Of a stretch of DNA of 33,777 bases, positions 17,309 to 23,527 are shown one piece after another (position 1 is the first letter of the stretch; the number at the start of each line of letters is the position of its first letter). The DNA comes from Acidimicrobiales bacterium (GTDB lineage: Bacteria > Actinomycetota > Acidimicrobiia > Acidimicrobiales > AC-9). The notes under the pieces are model-generated. The model saw only the letters and a program-made list of their open reading frames with translations, did not search any database and was not told the DNA's origin. The position numbers and the translations under genes are program-made. The stretch covers positions 1 to 33,777 of the forward strand of contig DATBBR010000106.1 in NCBI GenBank assembly GCA_036270875.1, in the 5' to 3' direction.

Positions 17309-17938
17309 ATGCTCGAGGATGCCGGTCCCAGCCCAGGCGCCAGCGGGAGCTCTCCGCCGATCACCGCCGAGCCGCGAGGCGAGCCCACCACCCGGGACAG
17401 GAGCGGGAGCCCACTGCGTCGCCGTGGCGTCCTACTGGCCCTGGGCGTGGCTGTGCTCGTGATCGTCGTCGCCGGGGTGGGCGTGGGCCTGACGCGCGGC
17501 GGGGGCATCGGCGGGGGCTCGTCCCCCACCGGGTCCGTCCCGCCGCCAGCCCTCGCGCCCCGGGCGGCGGCGCCCGACTTCGCACCACTGCGGTCCAGCG
17601 GCCAGCCCCCGGCAGACGTCATGGACGCCCTTGTCGTCCCCGCTGGCGCCTCGGCGGTCACCCGGACGAACTACGACCGGCTCAACGGTCCCTACGACCG
17701 GGGCGTCGGCTTCAGCGCGACAGCCAGCTCCGACGAGCTGCTGAACTTCTTCCGGTTCGAGCTGGCGGCCAACCACTGGTCGAACAGGACGGAGGCGCCG
17801 GCGCGGGGTGGCCCCGGCACCCAGGTACTGGCCCGACACAAGAGCAGCGACGGCTTCTACTGGGAGGTGGGGGTGACCGTGCGGCGTACACCCACCAACG
17901 GGTTCGACGTCCGCCTCCTCCAGAATGTCGAGGGCTGA
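17309..17938 (+). CDS. single-pass membrane protein of unknown function
   Basis: A 209-residue protein: a Pro/Ser-rich cytoplasmic N-terminus (about 1-38), one transmembrane segment (about 40-62, VLLALGVAVLVIVVAGVGVG), a Gly/Pro linker, then an extracytoplasmic domain of about 110 residues. That domain alternates strands and helices (PADVMDALVVPAGASAVTRT, SSDELLNFFRFELAANHW, FYWEVGVTVRRTP) and resembles a small alpha/beta sensor or binding fold, but I recognise no family. It is divergent from the GH18 gene and lies upstream of the cysCH leader. The start is supported by a -10 box 8 nt upstream. Confidence 0.7.
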   Translation: MLEDAGPSPGASGSSPPITAEPRGEPTTRDRSGSPLRRRGVLLALGVAVLVIVVAGVGVGLTRGGGIGGGSSPTGSVPPPALAPRAAAPDFAPLRSSGQPPADVMDALVVPAGASAVTRTNYDRLNGPYDRGVGFSATASSDELLNFFRFELAANHWSNRTEAPARGGPGTQVLARHKSSDGFYWEVGVTVRRTPTNGFDVRLLQNVEG

Positions 17939-18012
17939 GCGGGCCCAGGGGCACCAACCCGACTAGGCGGTCTAGGTGGCCACATCCAACGTGAAATAGC
18001 CCCTATTGCCCA

Positions 18013-18042
18013 TCGACATCTGTACCGACCTTCCCGTACGCT
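18013..18042 (+). promoter_or_regulatory. candidate promoter of the cysCH leader
   Basis: TCGACA (18013-18018, five of six matches to TTGACA) and TACGCT (18037-18042, TAnnnT) are 18 bp apart. Transcription would start near 18049, about 195 nt before cysC, next to an ATG at 18051 that opens a 46-codon frame. This gives cysC a long structured leader, unlike most genes in the window. Confidence 0.5.
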
Positions 18043-18127
18043 GCGACAGCATGCAGGACCCCACCGGGGGGATACGGGGGGGAACACCAGTCACTCGCTC
18101 GGGTGGTGGGGCAACTTGCGGGGGGGA

Positions 18128-18159
18128 GACGACGGTGGCGGAGCTCCGCCACCGTCGTC
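18128..18159. terminator. 32-bp perfect palindrome in the cysCH leader
   Basis: Sixteen bases (GACGACGGTGGCGGAG) are followed immediately by their exact reverse complement. As RNA this makes a very stable hairpin of about 14 bp. No T-run follows; the next bases are CGCTTTCAAGG. It could end transcription from the gene at 17309 or act as an attenuator inside the cysCH leader. It is also a perfect DNA palindrome, so a dimeric protein site is possible. Confidence 0.6.
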
Positions 18160-18194
18160 CGCTTTCAAGGCGTACGTCGCGGCGCTCGTGACCT

Positions 18195-18236
18195 AAGCAT
18201 TCCCGGAAAACTTGATCAGATTACTCAGGAATGCTT
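18195..18236 (+). promoter_or_regulatory. 9-bp inverted repeat before cysC
   Basis: AAGCATTCC (18195-18203) and GGAATGCTT (18228-18236) are exact inverted repeats around a 24-nt AT-richer loop. The right arm contains the only purine-rich stretch before cysC and an ATG at 18231. Folding would bury these bases, so the element may regulate translation initiation, or be a protein operator. It starts 35 bp after the long palindrome. Confidence 0.5.
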
Positions 18237-18244
18237 GACTGCTG

Positions 18245-18823
18245 GTGGTGCCCCCCGCCGACCTCGCTCCGCATCCGCCGCCCGGTCCGTCCTCAGGGCT
18301 GGCGCGCCTGCGGTCCGGCGTCACGGTGTGGTTCACCGGCCTGCCCTCGTCGGGCAAGTCCACCATCGCCGGCGCCCTGGAACGACGCCTCTCGGCTGAC
18401 GGCTTCGCCGTAGAGGCCCTCGACGGCGACGTCATCCGGACCCATCTCACCCGCGAGCTGGGATTCTCCCGCGAGGACCGGGACGAGAACGTCCGCCGGG
18501 TGGGCTTCGTGGCCGAGTTGCTGTCTCGCCACGGCGTCGTCGTGCTGTGCTCGCTGATCTCGCCCTATCGCGCCGCCCGAGACGAGGTGCGGGCGCGACA
18601 CCAGGGGCGGTTCTTCGAGGTCTACGTCTCGACGCCGCCCGAGGTGTGCGCCCAGCGCGACGTCAAGGGCCTGTACGCCCGGGCTCGCGCCGGAGAGGTG
18701 AGGGGCATGACCGGGGTCGACGATCCCTACGAGCCCCCGCTGGCTCCCGACCTCGAGATTCCTGCCCACCTCCAAACCCTGGAGGAGTCCGTGGAGAGCG
18801 TATGGAACGCACTGCACAGCTGA
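18245..18823 (+). CDS. cysC: adenylylsulfate kinase
   Basis: A 192-residue cytoplasmic kinase converting APS + ATP to PAPS + ADP. After about 25 variable residues it has the strand VTVWFTGLP and P-loop [33 protein letters not shown], the substrate loop [11 protein letters not shown] and a C-terminal lid region with [20 protein letters not shown] followed by PYEPP. All are standard for CysC. GTG codons at 18245 and 18248 are both possible starts. cysH overlaps its 3' end by 22 bp, so the two are co-transcribed. No ATP sulfurylase gene is in the window. Confidence 0.95.
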   Translation: MVPPADLAPHPPPGPSSGLARLRSGVTVWFTGLPSSGKSTIAGALERRLSADGFAVEALDGDVIRTHLTRELGFSREDRDENVRRVGFVAELLSRHGVVVLCSLISPYRAARDEVRARHQGRFFEVYVSTPPEVCAQRDVKGLYARARAGEVRGMTGVDDPYEPPLAPDLEIPAHLQTLEESVESVWNALHS

Positions 18824-19506
18824 CCATCTCAGGCGTCCGGCGCCGTCCCGCCGGCCTCGACGACGTCGACCTTGCCGACCTCAACGACCGGTTCGAGACG
18901 GCGGCGCCGGTCGAGGTGGTGAGGTGGGCGGTGGAGACGTTCGGCGAGGGCTTGTGCCTCAGCGCCTCGATGGCCGACGCCGTGCTCATCGACATCGCCA
19001 CCAAGGTCGACCCCGACGTCGAGGTCGTCTTCCTCGATACGCAGTACCACTTTCCGGAGACGCTGAGCACCCTCGAGCGCATCTGGGACCGCTACAACCT
19101 CAATCTCCGGATCATGCGTCCGGACGTGCCGCTCGACGACCGCTGGCGCACCGACGTCGACGCCTGCTGTGGTGTCCGCCGGGTGGACCAACTCGACAAG
19201 GCCCTCGACGGCAAGCTGGCGTGGATGAGCGGCTTGCGCCGGGTTGAGGCGGCGTCGCGGGCCGACGCCCGCATCGTGGCGTTGGACCGACGGGGCCTGG
19301 TCAAGGTCAACCCGCTGGCCACGTGGTCCGATCTCGACGTGTCCGGCTATATCGCCGACCACGACGTGATCGTCAACCCGCTGGTGGAGCAGGGCTATCC
19401 CTCCATCGGCTGCTGGCCGTGCACCCGGCCGGTCACAGAGGGAGAGGGATCGCGCGCCGGGCGCTGGTCCGATCTCGAGAAGCTCGAGTGCGGCATCCAC
19501 CTCTAG
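18802..19506 (+). CDS. cysH: assimilatory APS reductase (4Fe-4S CysH type)
   Basis: A 234-residue reductase of the PAPS/APS reductase family, converting APS to sulfite and AMP with thioredoxin as electron donor. It has the adenylyl-binding region [25 protein letters not shown] and the two cysteine pairs CCGVRR and CWPC that bind a 4Fe-4S cluster in APS-specific enzymes. The C-terminal ECGIHL carries the catalytic Cys. The iron-sulfur pairs point to APS rather than PAPS as substrate. The ATG at 18802 lies inside cysC, 22 bp before its stop. A palindromic terminator follows 10 bp after the stop. Confidence 0.93.
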   Translation: MERTAQLTISGVRRRPAGLDDVDLADLNDRFETAAPVEVVRWAVETFGEGLCLSASMADAVLIDIATKVDPDVEVVFLDTQYHFPETLSTLERIWDRYNLNLRIMRPDVPLDDRWRTDVDACCGVRRVDQLDKALDGKLAWMSGLRRVEAASRADARIVALDRRGLVKVNPLATWSDLDVSGYIADHDVIVNPLVEQGYPSIGCWPCTRPVTEGEGSRAGRWSDLEKLECGIHL

Positions 19507-19516
19507 GGGACGCCAA

Positions 19517-19544
19517 GAGGCACCAGCCCTAGGGCTGGTGCCTC
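19517..19544. terminator. bidirectional palindromic terminator
   Basis: GAGGCACCAGCCCT is followed at once by its exact reverse complement, a 28-bp perfect palindrome. It sits between the convergent cysH and hsp20 genes (10 bp and 24 bp from their stops) and could end transcription from both sides. There is no U-tract, as is common in high-GC actinobacteria. Confidence 0.8.
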
Positions 19545-19568
19545 GGCTCGTTGCCTGTTGCAGACAGG

Positions 19569-20003
19569 TCAGGCGGCCTGGGCCGCGTCCTCGATGGCCT
19601 CGGCGCCGGAAACGCCGATCTCGATCCGCCGAGACTTCGCCTTCTCGGCGACGGGGATCGAGAGGCTGAGCACGCCCCGGTCGTAGCTGGCCTCGACACG
19701 GTCGGTGTCGAGCGACCGGCCGAGGACCACCCGGCGGGTGAGCTGGCCCGCGGGCCGCTCGGCCACGAGAACCTCGTCGTCCTTCTCGTGGGATCCGGGT
19801 CGCTCGGCCTTGACCGTGAGGACGTTGCGCTCAACGGTCAGCTCGATCGATCCGCGATCAACGCCGGGAAGGTCGAAGTTGACGACTACCGAGTCGCCCC
19901 GCCGAAAGGCGTCCATCGGTACGGCGCCGCCACGGACGGCCCCGCCCCGGACGTGACCCGCCCAACGATCCAGCTCCCGGAAGGGGTCTGTACGCGTAAG
20001 CAT
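19569..20003 (-). CDS. small heat-shock protein Hsp20
   Basis: A 144-residue alpha-crystallin-type chaperone that holds unfolding proteins for refolding by ATP-dependent chaperones. It opens with MLTRTDPFRELDRW. The alpha-crystallin domain (about 34-130) contains VVVNFDLPGVDRGSIELTVE, LTRRVVLGRSLD and the diagnostic ASYDRGVLSLSIPV. The C-terminal IxI-type motif is RRIEIGV. I chose the ATG at 20003 because GGAGGA lies 9 nt upstream and the family start follows. An upstream ATG at 20030 would hide this site. A promoter with an inverted repeat lies at 20033-20075. Confidence 0.93.
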   Translation of the reverse strand: MLTRTDPFRELDRWAGHVRGGAVRGGAVPMDAFRRGDSVVVNFDLPGVDRGSIELTVERNVLTVKAERPGSHEKDDEVLVAERPAGQLTRRVVLGRSLDTDRVEASYDRGVLSLSIPVAEKAKSRRIEIGVSGAEAIEDAAQAA

Positions 20004-20032
20004 CTGTTGGCTTCCTCCTGTGAGAGCCATGT

Positions 20033-20075
20033 CTTGACAGTTCGAGTATGCCGTCCCCTTCAGTGTCCTGTCAAG
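20033..20075 (-). promoter_or_regulatory. hsp20 promoter overlapped by an inverted repeat
   Basis: On the minus strand a perfect -35 TTGACA (20074-20069) is followed 18 bp later by CATACT (four of six matches to TATAAT). CTTGACAG at the -35 and its exact inverse CTGTCAAG about 27 bp downstream form an inverted repeat whose second arm falls at the predicted transcription start. The arms resemble HAIR half-sites (CTTGAGT/ACTCAAG) bound by HspR, but the spacing is much longer than the canonical 7 bp. Confidence 0.6.
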
Positions 20076-20145
20076 CGATCTAAGCGTCATAGTGTCAGCT
20101 TTCCTCAACGTTGCGAGCGAGGGGCCCTTGTTCGCCGCCAGCCAC

Positions 20146-20151
20146 TACCCT
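20146..20151 (+). promoter_or_regulatory. -10 box (TACCCT) of leaderless SRPBCC gene
   Basis: TACCCT ends exactly 7 nt before the GTG at 20159, so the transcript should begin with the start codon. There is no ribosome-binding site. Confidence 0.6.
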
Positions 20152-20158
20152 GCACACG

Positions 20159-20626
20159 GTGCCTCGGTCCCCCTACGTGATCGACTTCCACCGGAGCTAC
20201 CGCTTTCCCGTCACCCCGGCCGTGGTGTGGAGCTCGATCGAGGACGTCGAGCACTTCCCGGCGTGGTGGGGGTGGCTGGGTCAGTTTCGGGTGGTGGGGG
20301 ACGGTCTGAAGGCCGGCTCGGTCCTCGACGGCACCGTGACTCCCCCGCTTCCCTACCGCATGCGGGTACAGGTCACGATCAATTGCAGCCAGCCCCCGGA
20401 GCGGATCGAGGCCACGGTCGGCGGCGACCTCACTGGTGAGGCCCTGCTCACGCTCTCGCCGGCCGACTCCGGCACGGAGGTGAGCGTGGCCTGGACCATC
20501 GAGATGCGACAACGGGCCATGCGGGCCGTCGCCAGGGTCGCCTACCCCCTCCTGCGTTGGGGGCACGATCGGGTGGTGGAGTCCACGGTGGCGGGATTCC
20601 GCCAGCATCTCGCTGGGGCCTCCTGA
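20159..20626 (+). CDS. SRPBCC (START-like) family protein
   Basis: A 155-residue protein with the helix-grip layout: an initial strand (IDFHRSYRFPVTPAVVWSSI), a Trp-rich helix (EHFPAWWGWLGQFRVV), successive strands (GSVLDGTVTPPLPYRMRVQV, then GTEVSVAWTIEM) and a long C-terminal helix (LRWGHDRVVESTVAGFRQHL). The family binds hydrophobic ligands such as polyketides or lipids, or acts as cyclase/hydroxylase partners. Here the ligand is unknown. The GTG at 20159 is supported by the -10 box. The gene is convergent with the UbiA-like gene (6-bp gap). Confidence 0.8.
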   Translation: MPRSPYVIDFHRSYRFPVTPAVVWSSIEDVEHFPAWWGWLGQFRVVGDGLKAGSVLDGTVTPPLPYRMRVQVTINCSQPPERIEATVGGDLTGEALLTLSPADSGTEVSVAWTIEMRQRAMRAVARVAYPLLRWGHDRVVESTVAGFRQHLAGAS

Positions 20627-20632
20627 TCAGTC

Positions 20633-21385
20633 TCAGGGGCCCAGTCGTGCGAAGGCCAGGCCGGCCGCCAGCGCGACCACCCCCCAGGAAAGGGCGCGCA
20701 GCGCGTCCTCCAGTGGTCGCAGCATCCGCTCGCGGCTCAGGGCCTCGACCCGGCCGTCGACGAGCGTGATACTCCCGTCCACCGCCCTGACTCGCCGGCG
20801 CAGCTCCCGGGCGGGCGTGCTCAACCGGCGCTGGGCCCAGGACAGTGCCAGCGCCCCGGCGGCACCGGCCACCGCCGAGACGTCCAGATCGCCGGCCTGG
20901 GCGAAGTAGGCGGTGAGCACGGGAAACGCGCCCCACGAGACGGCGAAGCCGAGATCGGTATGCACCCGCCCACCGACCAGCTCGAGGTTGTAGCCGACAA
21001 CCAGCAGCGCTCCGACGACGATGAACGGCACGAGCCCCACCCCGACCTTGATTACCCCGATGGCGCCCAGCGCCACCGCCCCCGCCAGTCCGACGACGCC
21101 GGCGCCGAGCAGTGCCGCCCCGGGCAGGTGGGTACGCAGAGGACGCCCGTTGAGCTCGTCCAGGGCGTGGGCGCCGACGCCTACGGCAAGAAAGAAGGCG
21201 ATGAGCGTGGCCACCAGTCGCCCCACCCCCACGGTCGGCGCCAGGCAGGCCCCGATCACGACGTAGCTCAGGTGCCAGGCCGTGTACGGAGGGTGGAGCA
21301 CCGTCCACCACTCCCGCCAGCCGCCGCCGGCGGCGGCGTAGAACGCCGCCGCCTGGGACTCGTCGCCCTCGACCTCGTCACTCAC
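20633..21385 (-). CDS. UbiA-like polytopic membrane protein
   Basis: A 250-residue membrane protein with about six or seven hydrophobic segments. It resembles UbiA prenyltransferases in layout (AHALDELNGRPLRTHLPG in place of the first Asp-rich motif, YNLELVGGRVHTDLGFA before the second), but the NDxxDxxxD signature is not intact, so catalysis as a prenyltransferase is doubtful. Residues about 185-235 form a soluble, charged stretch before a last hydrophobic segment. Its start overlaps the menG stop by 8 bp, indicating coupled expression with quinone methylation, and a MenJ-like reductase is divergent upstream. A role with isoprenoid or quinone substrates is an inference from context. Confidence 0.6.
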   Translation of the reverse strand: MSDEVEGDESQAAAFYAAAGGGWREWWTVLHPPYTAWHLSYVVIGACLAPTVGVGRLVATLIAFFLAVGVGAHALDELNGRPLRTHLPGAALLGAGVVGLAGAVALGAIGVIKVGVGLVPFIVVGALLVVGYNLELVGGRVHTDLGFAVSWGAFPVLTAYFAQAGDLDVSAVAGAAGALALSWAQRRLSTPARELRRRVRAVDGSITLVDGRVEALSRERMLRPLEDALRALSWGVVALAAGLAFARLGP

Positions 21386-22145
21386 CAGCCTGGTCGGCCT
21401 TCCTGCCCCACATCACCACACCGCCTCCCAGGCTCATGGTTCGCAGCCCGACGTCGACCAGCCCCGCCCGCCGCCAGGCGTCGAGCGTCCACTCGTCGGG
21501 GTAGCGCTCGTAGTGCCGGTTGATGCTGGGGCCGAGGAAGCGGCCGACCTCGAACCACTCCCGACCCCCGAGGACGGCGCCCCCGACGGGAAGGAGAAGC
21601 CGCGTGTACAGCCACCACAGCGACCGCCACGGCTCGCCTGAGGGCACGTGGAACTCGAGGGAGGCGACTACACCCCCTGGGCGCACGACCCGCGCCAGCT
21701 CAGCCACGGCGGCGGCCGGGTCGGCGACGTAGCGGAGCAGGTACGTGAAGGTGAGACCGGCGAAGCTGGCGTCGGCGAACGGAAGCCGCTCCCCCTGTCC
21801 CAGCAGCAGGGCGATGCGCGCCGACCGGCCCCGGCGGGAGACGTTCTCCCGACCCCGCCGCAGCATGGCCTCCGTCAGGTCGACACCCACGACTCTGGCC
21901 CTCGTACGCTCCTCGAGCATGAGGGCGACGCCGGCGGTACCCGTGGCCACGTCCAGCACGGCGTCACCGGAGTGGGCAGCCCCAGCGCCGTTGACGCCGT
22001 TGACGAGCTTGTCCACCATGGCCGCCCGCCACCGCCCGTTCTGACCGAACGACAGCATCTCGGCCAGCGCGTCGTAGCGGGCGGGCAGCCCGTCGAACAG
22101 CTCGCGAGCGAAGCGATTGGGCTCGGTCCGCGATCGCACCTGCAT
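21378..22145 (-). CDS. menG: UbiE/MenG-type quinone methyltransferase
   Basis: A 255-residue SAM-dependent methyltransferase of the UbiE family, which in actinobacteria methylates demethylmenaquinone. Landmarks are ARELFDGLPARYDALAEMLS with FGQNGRWR, the SAM-binding glycine loop VLDVATGTAGVA, the acidic end of strand 2 GVDLTEAML, GERLPFADASFAGLTFTYLL and VVRPGGVVASLEF. The ATG at 22145 follows a GGGGAGG site. Demethylmenaquinone is the most likely substrate. A related small-molecule methyltransferase cannot be excluded because the C-terminal half diverges from classical UbiE. Confidence 0.8.
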   Translation of the reverse strand: MQVRSRTEPNRFARELFDGLPARYDALAEMLSFGQNGRWRAAMVDKLVNGVNGAGAAHSGDAVLDVATGTAGVALMLEERTRARVVGVDLTEAMLRRGRENVSRRGRSARIALLLGQGERLPFADASFAGLTFTYLLRYVADPAAAVAELARVVRPGGVVASLEFHVPSGEPWRSLWWLYTRLLLPVGGAVLGGREWFEVGRFLGPSINRHYERYPDEWTLDAWRRAGLVDVGLRTMSLGGGVVMWGRKADQAGE

Positions 22146-22172
22146 CGAACACCTCCCCGACAGGGCGGGCTC

Positions 22173-22178
22173 ACCCTA
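22173..22178 (-). promoter_or_regulatory. -10-like box of menG
   Basis: TAGGGT on the minus strand lies 27 nt before the menG start. Here a ribosome-binding site is present in the short leader, unlike the leaderless genes of the window that use the same hexamer. Confidence 0.4.
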
Positions 22179-22219
22179 GTGCGGTCCCGCGGGGGCCGAG
22201 AAACAGCTAAGACAGGTGG

Positions 22220-23527
22220 GTGCGAGGTCCGCGGTTCGACACGGCGGTCGTGGGCTCCGGCCCGGCCGGAAGCGTCGCCGCCCTCACCTTGGCCCGCGCC
22301 GGAGCGAGCGTCGCTCTCATCGACAAGGCCGGCTTCCCTCGGGACAAGGCGTGCGGCGACCTCGTCGGGCCGCGGGGCGTGCAGCTCCTGGCGGAGCTCG
22401 GCCTCGAGCGCCCGGAAGCACTGCACCTTGGGGACATGGTCGTCGTCGGGCCCACCGGCGGACGCGCCCTGCTCCCCGCCGTTCCCGGCCTCGCCTATCC
22501 CGGCGAGGCGTGGGCAATTCCCAGGACCAGCCTGGACGCCTGGCTGCGCCAGGCTGCCCTCGACGCCGGGGCCGAGGAGGTGACGGGCCGCGTCGGCGCC
22601 GTCAGCTCCGGGCCAGCGGGGCCGGCGGTCATCGCCCTCGACCAGGGCGGCACCATCGAGGCCGACGTCGTCATCGGCGCCGATGGCGCGGCCAGCCGGG
22701 TGGCCGAGTCGGCTGGGCTCGTCGACCACCGGCGGGTGCTGTGGGGCTTCGCCATGCGGGCCTATCTCGACCAGGCGGTCGAGCTGCCCTACATCGCCTT
22801 CTGGGATGCCACGCCGGGGCGCGCCTTTCCCGGTTACGGCTGGATCTTCCCCGGACCCGACGGCCGAGCCAACGCCGGGCTCGGCCTCGGGACAGGGAGC
22901 GACCGGCGCGCCGGCGCCCGCGCCACCCGCCAGCTCGACGCCTTCCTCGACCACCTGCGTGCCCTCGGACTGGTCGGGACCGCCAGCGCGGCGCCGAAGA
23001 AGGGCCGGCTGGGTGGCTGGCTCAAGATGGGGATGGTCGGCACCGTCCCGGCCCGAGGACGCGTGCTGCTGATCGGCGACGCCGCCGGCCTCGTCAACCC
23101 GCTCCAGGGCGAGGGGATCGCCCAGGCCATGGACAGCGGCCGGGCCGCCGCCACGGCGGTGATCGAGCGGCCCGGCGAAGCCGCCTCCCGGTACGTGGCC
23201 CACCTCCGCCGGGCCCACTTCCCCTACCAGGCGGCCACCGCTGAGGTCCACGCCACCCTCGTGTCCAGCCCCAGGATGGTCTCGCTGGTGGGACGCCTCC
23301 TCACGTCGCCGCTCGTCGCCCGCGCCGTGGGAGGAGGGTGGGGCATCTACTGGAACGACCTGCTCGACGGGGCTGCGCCGGGTGGAGCCCGTCGGGTGGC
23401 GCGGGTCGCCGACGCTGTGGCCCGAACGCTCACGGTGGCCGGAGCCAACCGGAGATGGCTGAAGACCGCCCTCGGCACTCCACTCGATCAACCGCTCCCG
23501 GAGGCGCTCGGCTCTTCGGCCCCTTAG
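22220..23527 (+). CDS. geranylgeranyl reductase-family FAD oxidoreductase (MenJ-like)
   Basis: A 435-residue flavoprotein. It has the N-terminal FAD motif VVGSGPAGSVAALTLARAG, FPRDKACGDLVGPRG (the Cys-Gly-Asp loop typical of geranylgeranyl reductases), VVIGADGAASRVA and the second FAD motif LLIGDAAGLVNPLQGEGI. The family saturates isoprenoid double bonds. In mycobacteria MenJ reduces one isoprene of the menaquinone side chain, which suits its position divergent from menG. Reduction of other polyprenyl chains is equally possible from sequence. The GTG at 22220 is the start in this frame. Its stop codon overlaps that of metE by three bases (convergent genes). Confidence 0.85.
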   Translation: MRGPRFDTAVVGSGPAGSVAALTLARAGASVALIDKAGFPRDKACGDLVGPRGVQLLAELGLERPEALHLGDMVVVGPTGGRALLPAVPGLAYPGEAWAIPRTSLDAWLRQAALDAGAEEVTGRVGAVSSGPAGPAVIALDQGGTIEADVVIGADGAASRVAESAGLVDHRRVLWGFAMRAYLDQAVELPYIAFWDATPGRAFPGYGWIFPGPDGRANAGLGLGTGSDRRAGARATRQLDAFLDHLRALGLVGTASAAPKKGRLGGWLKMGMVGTVPARGRVLLIGDAAGLVNPLQGEGIAQAMDSGRAAATAVIERPGEAASRYVAHLRRAHFPYQAATAEVHATLVSSPRMVSLVGRLLTSPLVARAVGGGWGIYWNDLLDGAAPGGARRVARVADAVARTLTVAGANRRWLKTALGTPLDQPLPEALGSSAP

